A stretch of 64,000 nt of DNA from Archaeoglobi archaeon. GTDB lineage: Archaea > Halobacteriota > Archaeoglobi > Archaeoglobales > Archaeoglobaceae. The notes under the pieces were generated by a model. That model had not been told where the DNA came from. It saw nothing but the letters and a program-made list of their open reading frames with translations, and searched no databases. Position numbers and translations under genes: made by a program. Below are positions 10,745-19,556 of this stretch, piece after piece (positions within the stretch are counted from its first letter, which is position 1; every line of letters starts with the position of its first letter). Where the stretch lies: contig JAPDIY010000008.1 of NCBI GenBank assembly GCA_029259335.1, positions 1 to 64,000 of the forward strand, given 5' to 3'.

Positions 10745-11911
10745 ATGGATCAGAGCCTTGCCTTATTTGCATCAATCGCACTCGTTCTCGTACTTATCAG
10801 AAAACTTGGTATCGGTATATCCCTCTTCATAGGTTCAGCGGTGCTTAGCTACTTGCTGTTCGGATACAACGGATTCGAAGTTCTTCTCCAAGCATTGATC
10901 AACATTCAAACTCTCAAAATTGTGACAATGGTCATTCTCGCATTCACACTCGGCTACTCCATGGAGTACTTCGGCATGTTGAATGAGCTTGCAGAAGAGC
11001 TTTCACAGGCGATTGGAGCGTTAAGCTTCATATTAATCCCACTCCTGATTGGCCTTCTTCCAATGCCCGGTGGAGCTTTGATCTCTGCTGTAATGCTCGG
11101 TCCTTTGATGAAAAAATACACTTTAACCCCTGAGAGAGCGACACTGCTGAACTACTGGTTCAGACACGTATGGGTTACTTTCTGGCCACTATATCCGAGC
11201 GTGATTATAGGTGCGGCAGTCCTTAACGTGGACTACTTCACCTTTGCAGCCGCAACTCTGCCGATCTCAATTTTTGCAATGATTTCGGGGTTAATGCTTA
11301 CGAGGGGTATTGAGAAAAAGTTTCAGATTTCCAGAAATACCCTCAAAGCTCTGACCAATCTCTACCCAATAATCATCCTGCTTTTCCTGTCTGTGATTTT
11401 AAAGCTTGACCTGCTGATTTCCCTCCTAGTCGCTATTTTTGCCGTTGCAATCCACAGAAGAGCCAAGTTAAAGGACTTTGAAAAAATTCTGAAACGAACA
11501 ATTGATAGAAAGATTATAGTGCTGGTTTTCGCGGTTATGTGCTATAAGTCTGTAATACAGTCCAGCGGTGTTGCAGAGAGCATTCTGACCGACATCTCCC
11601 TCGAATTTCCCGCCCCTGTCGCTGCCTTCATCCTCACTCTAATCGTGGGATTTGCAACCGGTATTGAGATGAGCTATTCCTCTATCGCTCTCCCACTGCT
11701 CACAGGCTTTACAGGAGTTGGAACAATAGATCCAAAGAACCTCATGCTCGTCATAGCTGCAGGATACCTTGGCGTCATGCTCTCACCACTGCACCTCTGC
11801 TACGTATTGACTGCTGAGTATTTCGGCACAGAGATCAGCAGGACCTACAGGCAACTCGTCTTGGTTGCAGTGGCGGTTGCCGTGCTGGTATGGCTGTTAT
11901 ACCTAATTTAG
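10745..11911 (+). CDS. DUF401-family integral membrane protein
   Basis: 388 aa polytopic; LLPMPGGALISAVMLGPLMKKYTLTPERATLLNYWFRHVWVTFWPLYPSVI resembles the DUF401/AF0261-type family. Confidence 0.8.
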   Translation: MDQSLALFASIALVLVLIRKLGIGISLFIGSAVLSYLLFGYNGFEVLLQALINIQTLKIVTMVILAFTLGYSMEYFGMLNELAEELSQAIGALSFILIPLLIGLLPMPGGALISAVMLGPLMKKYTLTPERATLLNYWFRHVWVTFWPLYPSVIIGAAVLNVDYFTFAAATLPISIFAMISGLMLTRGIEKKFQISRNTLKALTNLYPIIILLFLSVILKLDLLISLLVAIFAVAIHRRAKLKDFEKILKRTIDRKIIVLVFAVMCYKSVIQSSGVAESILTDISLEFPAPVAAFILTLIVGFATGIEMSYSSIALPLLTGFTGVGTIDPKNLMLVIAAGYLGVMLSPLHLCYVLTAEYFGTEISRTYRQLVLVAVAVAVLVWLLYLI

Positions 11912-11917
11912 CTCTAT

Positions 11918-13582
11918 TTAGCTTAGGCTCTCCATGTAGTAATCCTTGTACTTCTCCCTCAGCATTCTCTTACTGAACTTCCCCACACTGGTCTTCGGGA
12001 TATTATCCGTGATGATTATATCGTCTGGTAGTTGCCACTTCGCAAATCTCTGCTTGAGGTGCTCATACAGCTCCTCCTTTGTTATACTGTCTTTGAACTC
12101 AGGTTTTGGCACGACAAAGGCAAGAGGTCTCTCCTCCCATTTTGGATGCGGGATACCAACGACACACGCCTCAAAGACTTTCGGATGGGCCATCAGGTAG
12201 TTCTCAAGATCAACACTGCTGATCCACTCTCCACCACTCTTTATGAGGTCTTTAAACCTGTCAACGATTTTTATATACCCATTCTCATCGATTGTCGCTG
12301 CATCCCCGCTCTTCCACCACTTCATAACTCCTTCCTCAATGAATGACTCAAAAGTTCTTGGATCCTTGTAGTAGCTTCCGGTAATCCAGTGACCCCTTAT
12401 GCACAGCTCTCCGATTGTCTTACCGTCATGGGGCAGCACATTTCCTTCATCATCAGTAATCATCACCTCAACCCCGAAAACCGGAATGCCCTGTTTCCTC
12501 CTCAACTCCCACAGTTCATCCTCCGACATCACCTTCTCAAGCCCCGGCTTTACGAAATTGTAGCAGACGAGCGGAGAGGTTTCGGTAGCACCATAAGCAT
12601 GGACTACTTCAATACCAAACTCCTTCAAGCCCTTCATCATCGCAAGTGGAGGTTCGGTAGCACCACTCCATGCTCTTATGTTGAACTTGGGTTTTGGCTC
12701 CATCTTCTGCAGATAATTCAGTAGCGGAATGAATATAGCTGGTGCTCCCGCTGTTGCCGTTACGCCCTCACTCTGCATCAGCTCAACGACGGGAGCGAGA
12801 TTATCGACCCCATACCTTCCCGGAAATACGAGTTTGCTTCCAGCAAGGGTTGCAGAGAAGAAAACTCCCCAACCATTTGCATGGAACATAGGCACAATCT
12901 GCATGTAAACGTCCTCTGGCCTTAAACCCATTCCAATTGCTGCAACCATAGAATGCAGTACCATAGACCTATGGGAGTAGTAAACGCCCTTTGGATTTCC
13001 TGTAGTGCCAGAGGTGTAGCATGCTGCATATGCTGAGGTCTCATCCACCATTGGGAAGTCATACACATCATCCGCCTCCTTTAGCAGTTCTTCGTAGCTG
13101 TAAACTTCAGGCAGCTTGGTCTCCGGAATTTCGCCATCAGTCATGACAACGTATTTTTCAGCTTTTATTGCAGGAGCTATGGCTTCAGCCAGCGGTATCA
13201 GAGATTCGTCAACGAATATTACCTTAGCTCCGCTGTGGTTGGCAACGTATGCAATTTCTTTCGGATGCAGTCTTAAATTCATCTCAAGCAGCACCGCCCC
13301 TATTCCAGACACTCCAAAGAAGAGTTCATAGAATCTGTGGGTATTCCAGCTCAGCACACCAACCCTATCACCAACGTCAACTCCGATGCTTTCAAGGGCA
13401 TTGGCAAGCTTTGAAACTCTCTTAAAAGCCTCACCGTAGTTGTATCTGAAAAGACTCCCGTCCAGATTTCTCGAAACGATTTCCCTCTCAGGGAAATTTG
13501 TCGCCGCATATCTAAGAATGTTTATCATGTTCAGCTGGTAATCATCCATCATTGTAGACGGAAAACCCCTTACAAAACGCAT
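11918..13582 (-). CDS. Long-chain acyl-CoA synthetase (AMP-binding)
   Basis: YTSGTTGNPKGVYYSHRS AMP-binding P-loop, WKSGDAATIDENGYIKIVDRFKDLIKSGGEWISS, C-terminal SVGKFSKR. Confidence 0.92.
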   Translation of the reverse strand: MRFVRGFPSTMMDDYQLNMINILRYAATNFPEREIVSRNLDGSLFRYNYGEAFKRVSKLANALESIGVDVGDRVGVLSWNTHRFYELFFGVSGIGAVLLEMNLRLHPKEIAYVANHSGAKVIFVDESLIPLAEAIAPAIKAEKYVVMTDGEIPETKLPEVYSYEELLKEADDVYDFPMVDETSAYAACYTSGTTGNPKGVYYSHRSMVLHSMVAAIGMGLRPEDVYMQIVPMFHANGWGVFFSATLAGSKLVFPGRYGVDNLAPVVELMQSEGVTATAGAPAIFIPLLNYLQKMEPKPKFNIRAWSGATEPPLAMMKGLKEFGIEVVHAYGATETSPLVCYNFVKPGLEKVMSEDELWELRRKQGIPVFGVEVMITDDEGNVLPHDGKTIGELCIRGHWITGSYYKDPRTFESFIEEGVMKWWKSGDAATIDENGYIKIVDRFKDLIKSGGEWISSVDLENYLMAHPKVFEACVVGIPHPKWEERPLAFVVPKPEFKDSITKEELYEHLKQRFAKWQLPDDIIITDNIPKTSVGKFSKRMLREKYKDYYMESLS

Positions 13583-13723
13583 GTTCTATCACCAATTTTA
13601 AGTATAATTGAATACCATATTTAAAATTAACTACAGCAACTTTAAGGATTGTGATAAACTGTTTGCTGGCCTAAACCTGCCTCAGGACAAAGTTTAAATT
13701 CATTATGGCAGAAAAGCTGATGA

Positions 13724-13796
13724 GCCGCCGTAGCTTAGCTGGTAGAGCGTCCGGCTGTTAACCGGACGGTCGCAGGTTCGAATCCTGCCGGCGGCG
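13724..13796 (+). tRNA. tRNA-Asn (anticodon GTT)
   Basis: GCCGCCGTAGCTTAGCTGGTAGAGCGTCCGGCTGTTAACCGGACGGTCGCAGGTTCGAATCCTGCCGGCGGCG; full cloverleaf. Confidence 0.96.
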
Positions 13797-13922
13797 CTCT
13801 GGACTGAGATTACAATTACTTGGATTTATTCCAACTTTGCAACTGTGAGAAGTTTCTAAGCAAGTTTGCTTGGTTTGGTTTCTGAACAAAAAATATAAAT
13901 ATTTAACAAACTTAATAATGAT

Positions 13923-14435
13923 ATGAGTAAGATCAACATTTCAGCCTTTTATAAGATAAGTTACGGGTTGTACATAGTAACCTCCGCCAAAACTGGAAGG
14001 CTGGCAGGACAGATAGCAAATACGGTCTTTCAGGTTACGAGCGAGCCAGTTCAGATAGCTGTATGCCTGAACAAGGAAAACACCACACACGATTTCGTGA
14101 GGGAGAGCGGGGCTTTTGGTATAACCGTTCTCGAACTCGATACACCGATGGAGTTCATAGGCAGATTTGGATTCAGAAAGAGCAGCGAATTTGACAAGTT
14201 CAAGGGGGTAAACTATAAGGTGGGGAAAACTGGCGTCCCTCTCGTTCTCGATCATGCAGTTGCGGTAATAGAGGCGAGAGTCGTGAAGGAATGCGACGTT
14301 GGCAGCCATACGCTCTTCATTGGAGAGGCCACTGATGCAGAAGTTGTCAAGGATGCAGAAGTTCTCACCTACGCCGACTACCACCTTATCAAGAAGGGAA
14401 AAACTCCAAGGACGGCGACGGTTTACTTCGAGTAA
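13923..14435 (+). CDS. Flavin reductase domain protein (flavoredoxin-like)
   Basis: ISYGLYIVTSAKTGRLAGQIANTVFQVTSEPVQIAVCLNKENTTHDFV...SHTLFIGEATDAEV. Confidence 0.85.
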   Translation: MSKINISAFYKISYGLYIVTSAKTGRLAGQIANTVFQVTSEPVQIAVCLNKENTTHDFVRESGAFGITVLELDTPMEFIGRFGFRKSSEFDKFKGVNYKVGKTGVPLVLDHAVAVIEARVVKECDVGSHTLFIGEATDAEVVKDAEVLTYADYHLIKKGKTPRTATVYFE

Positions 14436-14480
14436 TTTCCAATTAAAAATTGAAAAGCCGTTAAATAGTAAGTCGAGGTT

Positions 14481-16085
14481 ATGCCGATGACTCGCTTTGA
14501 GGATGGTCGCCTACAGGAGCATCCGATTCTCGAGTTCGAGAGGAAAAGAGAGGTGACGATATACTTCAACGGGAAGCCGATAAAGGCTTACGAGGGTGAA
14601 ACGGTAGCTGCAGCCCTCTACGCTGCTGGCATCCGAGTTTTCAGCCGCTCCTTCAGGTGGCATCGCCCAAGAGGCTTCTTCTGCGCGATTGGGAAATGCT
14701 CTGCGTGTATGATGGAGGTTGACGGCATACCAAACGTAAGGACTTGCAAAACTTACGTCAGGGACGGTATGCAGGTGAGAACGCAAAGCGGCGTGCCTGA
14801 TGCCGAGAAAGACGTTTTTGCCGTATTCGACAACATCATAGATCGCTTCTTCCCACATGGGAGCCATTACAAAAAGTTCACCTCGCCAAAACCCCTCAGG
14901 AACTTTGTAACCAGACAGTTGAGAAAAATGACCGGGTTCGGCAACCCACCAAAGGCTACTTTCGGTGGCAAGGCAGGCTATGAGGAGATCGATGTTGACG
15001 TCCTCGTTATTGGCGGAGGATCAGGAGGGATGTCGGCAGCCATCAACGCTGGGAAGTACGGTGCGAAGGTTTTACTGGCTGACGAGAACCCGTTTCTTGG
15101 AGGACAGCTCGTGAAGCAGACACATCGCTTTTTCGGTTCTGCAAGGCACAGGGCTGGGACAAGGGGTATAAGGATCGCAAAAATCCTCGAGGAAGAGATC
15201 GCAAAGCTTGAGAACGTGGACGTGAGGAAGGAGACGTGGGTATTTGGAATTTACAGCAGAGAAGTAGGAGCCTTTCAGCGCGGCGATGAAGATAAGCTCC
15301 TCAGAATAAGGGCTAAGAAGATAGTCGTGGCGACAGGAGCTTACGAGAGAACACTCGTCTTTGAGAACAACGATCTTCCGGGAGTTTACGGAGCTGGTGG
15401 TGTGCAGACGCTCATGAACGTTTACGGTATAAAGCCTGGCAACATCGGGCTGATAGTAGGATCGGGTAACGTCGGCTTGATTCTGACATATCAGCTGAGG
15501 CAAGCTGGAGTTGAGGTTGCAGCGATCGTCGAGGCCATGCCCCACATAGGCGGATATTTTGTGCATGCTGCCAAAGTTCGCCGCCTTGGAATTCCAATAT
15601 ACACCCGCCACACGATTCTGAAGGCTTTGGGCAAGAGGAGTGTGGAAGGAGCAATCATATCGAAACTCGACGAGAACTGGAAGCCAGTGAAAGGGAGCGA
15701 GAGGAGGATAGACTGCGACTTCATCTGCGTTGCTGTGGGATTATCTCCAACCCATGAACTGCTCTATCAGGCTGGCTGCGAGATGAAGTTCGTCCCTGAG
15801 GTTGGGGGAATAGTTCCACTCCGCACCCGCTACAACGAGACGACCGTTAGCGGAATCTACGTTGCTGGAGACGTTGCGGGTATAGAAGAGGCAACTGCTG
15901 CGATAATGGAGGGGAGGATAGCTGGTATTCATGCAGCCACAACCCTCGGCTACGGTGGGGATGAAGCTAAGCAAGAGCTTGAAGAGGCGGTGAAGGATCT
16001 GGAGGAGTTCAGAGCGGGACCATTCGGAGAGAGAATATGCCAGGGACTTGAGAAGTGTGTGATAGGGAGTGAGGTGAGGATATGA
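14481..16085 (+). CDS. Amino-acid dehydrogenase complex alpha subunit: Fer2_4 [2Fe-2S] + FAD/NAD(P) oxidoreductase (sarcosine oxidase alpha / HCN synthase-like)
   Basis: FSRSFRWHRPRGFFCAIGKCSACMMEVDG N-terminal Fer2_4; VIGGGSGGMSAAINAGKYGAKVLL; VGSGNVGLILTYQ; YVAGDVAGIEEATAA. Confidence 0.88.
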   Translation: MPMTRFEDGRLQEHPILEFERKREVTIYFNGKPIKAYEGETVAAALYAAGIRVFSRSFRWHRPRGFFCAIGKCSACMMEVDGIPNVRTCKTYVRDGMQVRTQSGVPDAEKDVFAVFDNIIDRFFPHGSHYKKFTSPKPLRNFVTRQLRKMTGFGNPPKATFGGKAGYEEIDVDVLVIGGGSGGMSAAINAGKYGAKVLLADENPFLGGQLVKQTHRFFGSARHRAGTRGIRIAKILEEEIAKLENVDVRKETWVFGIYSREVGAFQRGDEDKLLRIRAKKIVVATGAYERTLVFENNDLPGVYGAGGVQTLMNVYGIKPGNIGLIVGSGNVGLILTYQLRQAGVEVAAIVEAMPHIGGYFVHAAKVRRLGIPIYTRHTILKALGKRSVEGAIISKLDENWKPVKGSERRIDCDFICVAVGLSPTHELLYQAGCEMKFVPEVGGIVPLRTRYNETTVSGIYVAGDVAGIEEATAAIMEGRIAGIHAATTLGYGGDEAKQELEEAVKDLEEFRAGPFGERICQGLEKCVIGSEVRI

Positions 16086-16573
16086 AGTATCTGGAAAGAG
16101 GGTATCTTGAGAAGGATGAACTTCCACCTTTTCCCAGTAAGGAGAGGTTGAGAAAGAAGTCGGTTGCCTACATAGAATGTCCTCAACCTATCCCATGCAG
16201 CCCCTGCTACGAAGCATGCCCGGCGGATGCCATAAAGATGGAGAACATAAACGATCCGCCTGAAGTTGATTACGAGAAGTGTACGGGATGTATGAAATGC
16301 ATAAGAGTCTGTCCGGGTTTAGCAATATTCATGCTCCGTCTCCGCAATGGTGGAATTGGAGAGGTAACGCTTCAGTACGAGTTCCTGCCTTGGCTGAAGA
16401 AGGGGGACAGGGTTAGGCTGCTCAACAGAAAGGGAGAGATTGTTGGTGAGGGTGTCGTGAACTGGGTTCTTCCGCCCGAAAGAAATGATCACACTTCTCT
16501 CGTCAGAGTAGAGATGCCTGCTGAACTTATCTTCGAGGTCAGGGCTGTAAAGCCTGTTGAGGTGAGAAAGTGA
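16082..16573 (+). CDS. 4Fe-4S ferredoxin subunit of the same complex
   Basis: PIPCSPCYEACPADAIKM and CTGCMKCIRVCPGLAIF cluster motifs; ATGA overlap with upstream gene. Confidence 0.85.
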   Translation: MKYLERGYLEKDELPPFPSKERLRKKSVAYIECPQPIPCSPCYEACPADAIKMENINDPPEVDYEKCTGCMKCIRVCPGLAIFMLRLRNGGIGEVTLQYEFLPWLKKGDRVRLLNRKGEIVGEGVVNWVLPPERNDHTSLVRVEMPAELIFEVRAVKPVEVRK

Positions 16574-16881
16574 GGGATCGTAAAGTCGTCTGCAGATGCG
16601 AGGATCTGACAGAGGAGGAGATAATTCACGCGATCGAAGAAGGTCATGACGACATAGAAAGCCTGAAGAGATACACCGGAGCTACCACCGGTCCATGTCA
16701 GGGGAAAGGATGCCTGATGCATATAATAAAGATTCTGTCACAGAAGACAGGCAAGAGTCCCGATGAGATAGGCGTAACAACTCAAAGACAGCCTGTAAAT
16801 CCCGTTCCTCTCTACATTCTCGCAGCGGGAGATGTTGAGGGTGGGGAGGAGGATAGTAGAGAAGGTGGTGCAGATGGGTGA
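16570..16881 (+). CDS. BFD-like [2Fe-2S] protein subunit
   Basis: [47 protein letters not shown]. Confidence 0.85.
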   Translation: MRDRKVVCRCEDLTEEEIIHAIEEGHDDIESLKRYTGATTGPCQGKGCLMHIIKILSQKTGKSPDEIGVTTQRQPVNPVPLYILAAGDVEGGEEDSREGGADG

Positions 16882-17944
16882 GAAGGGTGAGTTCAGGGTT
16901 GCAATAATCGGCGGAGGGGTTGCAGGGCTATCTGCTGCCTACTTCCTCGCAAAGCGTGGTGCGGATGTTGAGGTTTTCGAGAAGGAGTATTTAGTTTACG
17001 GGGCGAGCGGGAGAAATTCAGGGGGCTTAACGGCTTAGTTCGATGATGAGTTGCTTGTAAAGCTCGCAACTCGAAATCTCAAACTCTACGACAATCTGCA
17101 GGCTGAAGCAGGCTTCAACTTTTTGCTGAGAAAAAGCGGATACGTCAAGATCGCAAAGGAAGAAGATGCTGAGGTAATCGAGAGGGAGACGAGATTTTTG
17201 AGGAAGCAGGGTGTTGAGGTTGAGCTGATGCAGCCAGAAGATGTCGGATTGCTCTTTCCCGACATAAACGTCGAAGCTTTTTCTGCTGCAAGCTACTTCG
17301 CTGATGGCGGAGTTGTTTTTCCGTGGCCGGTTATATGGGGTCTTGCAAAGGGTTGCAGGAAGCTCGGAGTTAGGATTTACGACTACACGCCTGCAAACGT
17401 TGTTGTTGAGAACAGGAAGGTGAAAGGAGTAAAGACACCGGAAGGATTTCACAGAGCGGACTACGTGATAAACGCTGCCGGGGCGTGGAGCAATGAGGTC
17501 AGCAGAGAAGCTGGCGTGGATCTTAACAACCGCATTGTCAGGGAGGAGATCTGCGTTATCGAGAGCCTCAAGCCCTACATAGATCCCTACATCATAGACA
17601 TTTCGAGAGGGCTTTACGTGAGTCAGTCAATGAGAGGAGAGATCGTAGGCGGTATTGTGGGAGAGGTAAACGGGATTAACATGAAGAGTTCCCTCGACTT
17701 CCTAGTAAGGTACGCAAGGAGTGTTACGCAGCTAATCCCCAAGCTTCGCGGACTCTCAGTTCTGAGACAGTGGGCTGGAATTTACGATGTTAGCAGAGAC
17801 AACAGACCTGTAGCTGGTTTTACGAACGTCGAGGGTTTCGTTCAGCTCAACGGTTTTGGAAGGCAGGGTATGTCGATCGGTGTTGCTGCGGGTGAGGAAC
17901 TTGCGAAGCTCCTCTTCGGAAAGAGAAGCCTGTTCGGAGATTGA
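16874..17944 (+). pseudogene. FAD-dependent proline/sarcosine dehydrogenase-like beta subunit interrupted by one in-frame TAG
   Basis: [57 protein letters not shown](17036-17038)-FDDELLVKLATRNLKLYDNL...; both halves are in the same frame and continuous with the family fold. Confidence 0.82.
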
Positions 17945-18533
17945 AAGTCTTTTGAGAAGACGTAAATTTGGCAATATCCGTAAACCTTCTCGTGTTATCT
18001 CATTTTTGTATCATCCCGACGAATTTTTGAGATTTAGAGCTGCCGAAGCTCTTGGACATCTTTGCAAAGGTAAGACGGCAAGAAATTTCATACTGAGGCT
18101 CTTCTGGCATCTCAGCGATGAGAGCGGGGCTTACTGCGTCGGCGCACCGCTTGGCATAGCTGAAATCGGCAGAACGAATTTTGAAGTTTTTGAAGGCTTC
18201 AAGAACAAGTACGTCTCGCTACTCGACGACTGGGAGGTTGAGAGGAAGTACGTGGCTTACGGAATAGGCAGGACTGCTGAGATCGTGAAAAACGCCTACC
18301 CAGATCCGGTGGAGAAGCTGAGGGAGAAAATCGAGGAGATTGAGAGCTTGGATTTTGCAGTTTATGCTCTCTGGGCGCTCAAAAAACTTGGATATGACAT
18401 AAAGACATATATTCGGAAATTTTGTGAGTATGACGACACCGTGAGCTTCTACGATGGCAAGACGATCCTAAAAAATAAATTCTCAGTCATAATTAGAGCT
18501 CCACGATTCGCGGATTGTGCGGAAATTTTTTAA
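17941..18533 (+). CDS. HEAT-repeat-like hypothetical protein (start uncertain)
   Basis: Frame of ORF 17856..18533: FLYHPDEFLRFRAAEALGHLCKG...GAPLGIAEIG...EVERKYVAYGIGRTAEI...ALWALKKLGYD; overlap with upstream gene makes the start uncertain. Confidence 0.6.
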
Positions 18534-18555
18534 ATGATTATAAACAAACAATACT

Positions 18556-18654
18556 ATGGGAGAGGAAAAGAAAAAGTATGATAAAGAAACTAAAGCTGAG
18601 AAAAAGAAGCTCTACTACTACGGCGAGGAGACAAAAGCAGAAAAAAGGGAATAG
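18556..18654 (+). CDS. Putative 32-aa highly charged microprotein
   Basis: MGEEKKKYDKETKAEKKKLYYYGEETKAEKRE*; A/T-rich box TTTTTTAAAT (about 18526-18535) lies ~25 nt upstream of the ATG, consistent with a leaderless archaeal promoter. Confidence 0.4.
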   Translation: MGEEKKKYDKETKAEKKKLYYYGEETKAEKRE

Positions 18655-19435
18655 CTTGCTTTCTTGGATCAAACTTCACAACTTCCTCTATACCCAGAGG
18701 GATGCAAACCCGCGATACAAGCCCATTCAACGAATAAGGCAGGCGGATTAGTCTCATCTCTCCACTCGTTACCCACTCATCAATTGCATACTCCGAATAC
18801 TTCTTAGCAATCTCTTCTCTCTCGTCTCTGCTCAATCTAATGGCTTTTTCGTCCAGAACATGAATGTGGAAGCCCCTACCTGAAAAAACGACCCTTATGT
18901 TCTTGAATTCATTTTCCAGATCCTCATACAGCATTACCGTCAACTTTCTAACTTTCCTGAATTCTAGCATACAAAAGCTAAGTCCCTGTCCTTTCCTCAT
19001 CTTGTCTTCGACACTACCGTGATACGGACAATTCACGTTCTCAGGATCAATGTCGAAGGCTAGCTCTTGACCAATGAAGTTCTCACAGTCCCAGCAATTA
19101 CGATAATCACAGTCTCTCTGCACACAAAGCTTTATGTCCGAGTAAACATTACGGTCATAGTAAACACCCTCTGGTAGATACTGCAAAATATATTCAAGCA
19201 CGTCCTCCAGTCCTTTATGCTCGTCTATTATCACAGCCTTTTTCTTGATGTCCTCGTATTCTGGTAGATATATGTTCGAGTGTCTCCCAATAACTACAGC
19301 AAAGACCGTGTTTAGCAGGTCCCTCCATTTAAGCCACTCTGAAACAGATTTTAGGTTAAACTCCCTTTCGTAGAACACTCTCCTCTCCTCAAGCGTTGAG
19401 GGTCGCATTCCTCGCGGAAATCTGTATTTACCCAT
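18590..19435 (-). CDS. Archaeo-eukaryotic primase (PriS-like) superfamily protein, stand-alone
   Basis: ELAFDIDPENVNCPYH (DxD metal motif), CVQRDCDYRNCWDCENF Cys cluster, VVFSGRGFHIHVLDEKAIRLSRDEREEIAKKYSEY (sxH motif), RLIRLPYSLNGLVSRVCIPL. Confidence 0.8.
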   Translation of the reverse strand: MGKYRFPRGMRPSTLEERRVFYEREFNLKSVSEWLKWRDLLNTVFAVVIGRHSNIYLPEYEDIKKKAVIIDEHKGLEDVLEYILQYLPEGVYYDRNVYSDIKLCVQRDCDYRNCWDCENFIGQELAFDIDPENVNCPYHGSVEDKMRKGQGLSFCMLEFRKVRKLTVMLYEDLENEFKNIRVVFSGRGFHIHVLDEKAIRLSRDEREEIAKKYSEYAIDEWVTSGEMRLIRLPYSLNGLVSRVCIPLGIEEVVKFDPRKQAIPFFLLLSPRRSSRASFSQL

Positions 19436-19556
19436 ACATTATCAAAACATCTAAGTCAATAATTAAAAATTTTGGATGTCTTCTAGCATCAAACTTAAAG
19501 TTTAAAGTTCGAAAATCGAGAGAAACCAATTAATAGGTTGAGCTCCAAATACTAAT

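Noticed and set aside
15072-15611. 179-aa minus-strand ORF within the alpha-subunit gene
   Set aside because: Low-complexity composition, no domain pattern, fully antisense to a convincing oxidoreductase.
18515-18751. 78-aa ORF MCGNFLNDYKQTILWERKRKSMIKKLKLRKRSS...
   Set aside because: Alternative frame over the microprotein and primase 3' end; the 32-aa frame with TATA-like spacing is the better candidate.
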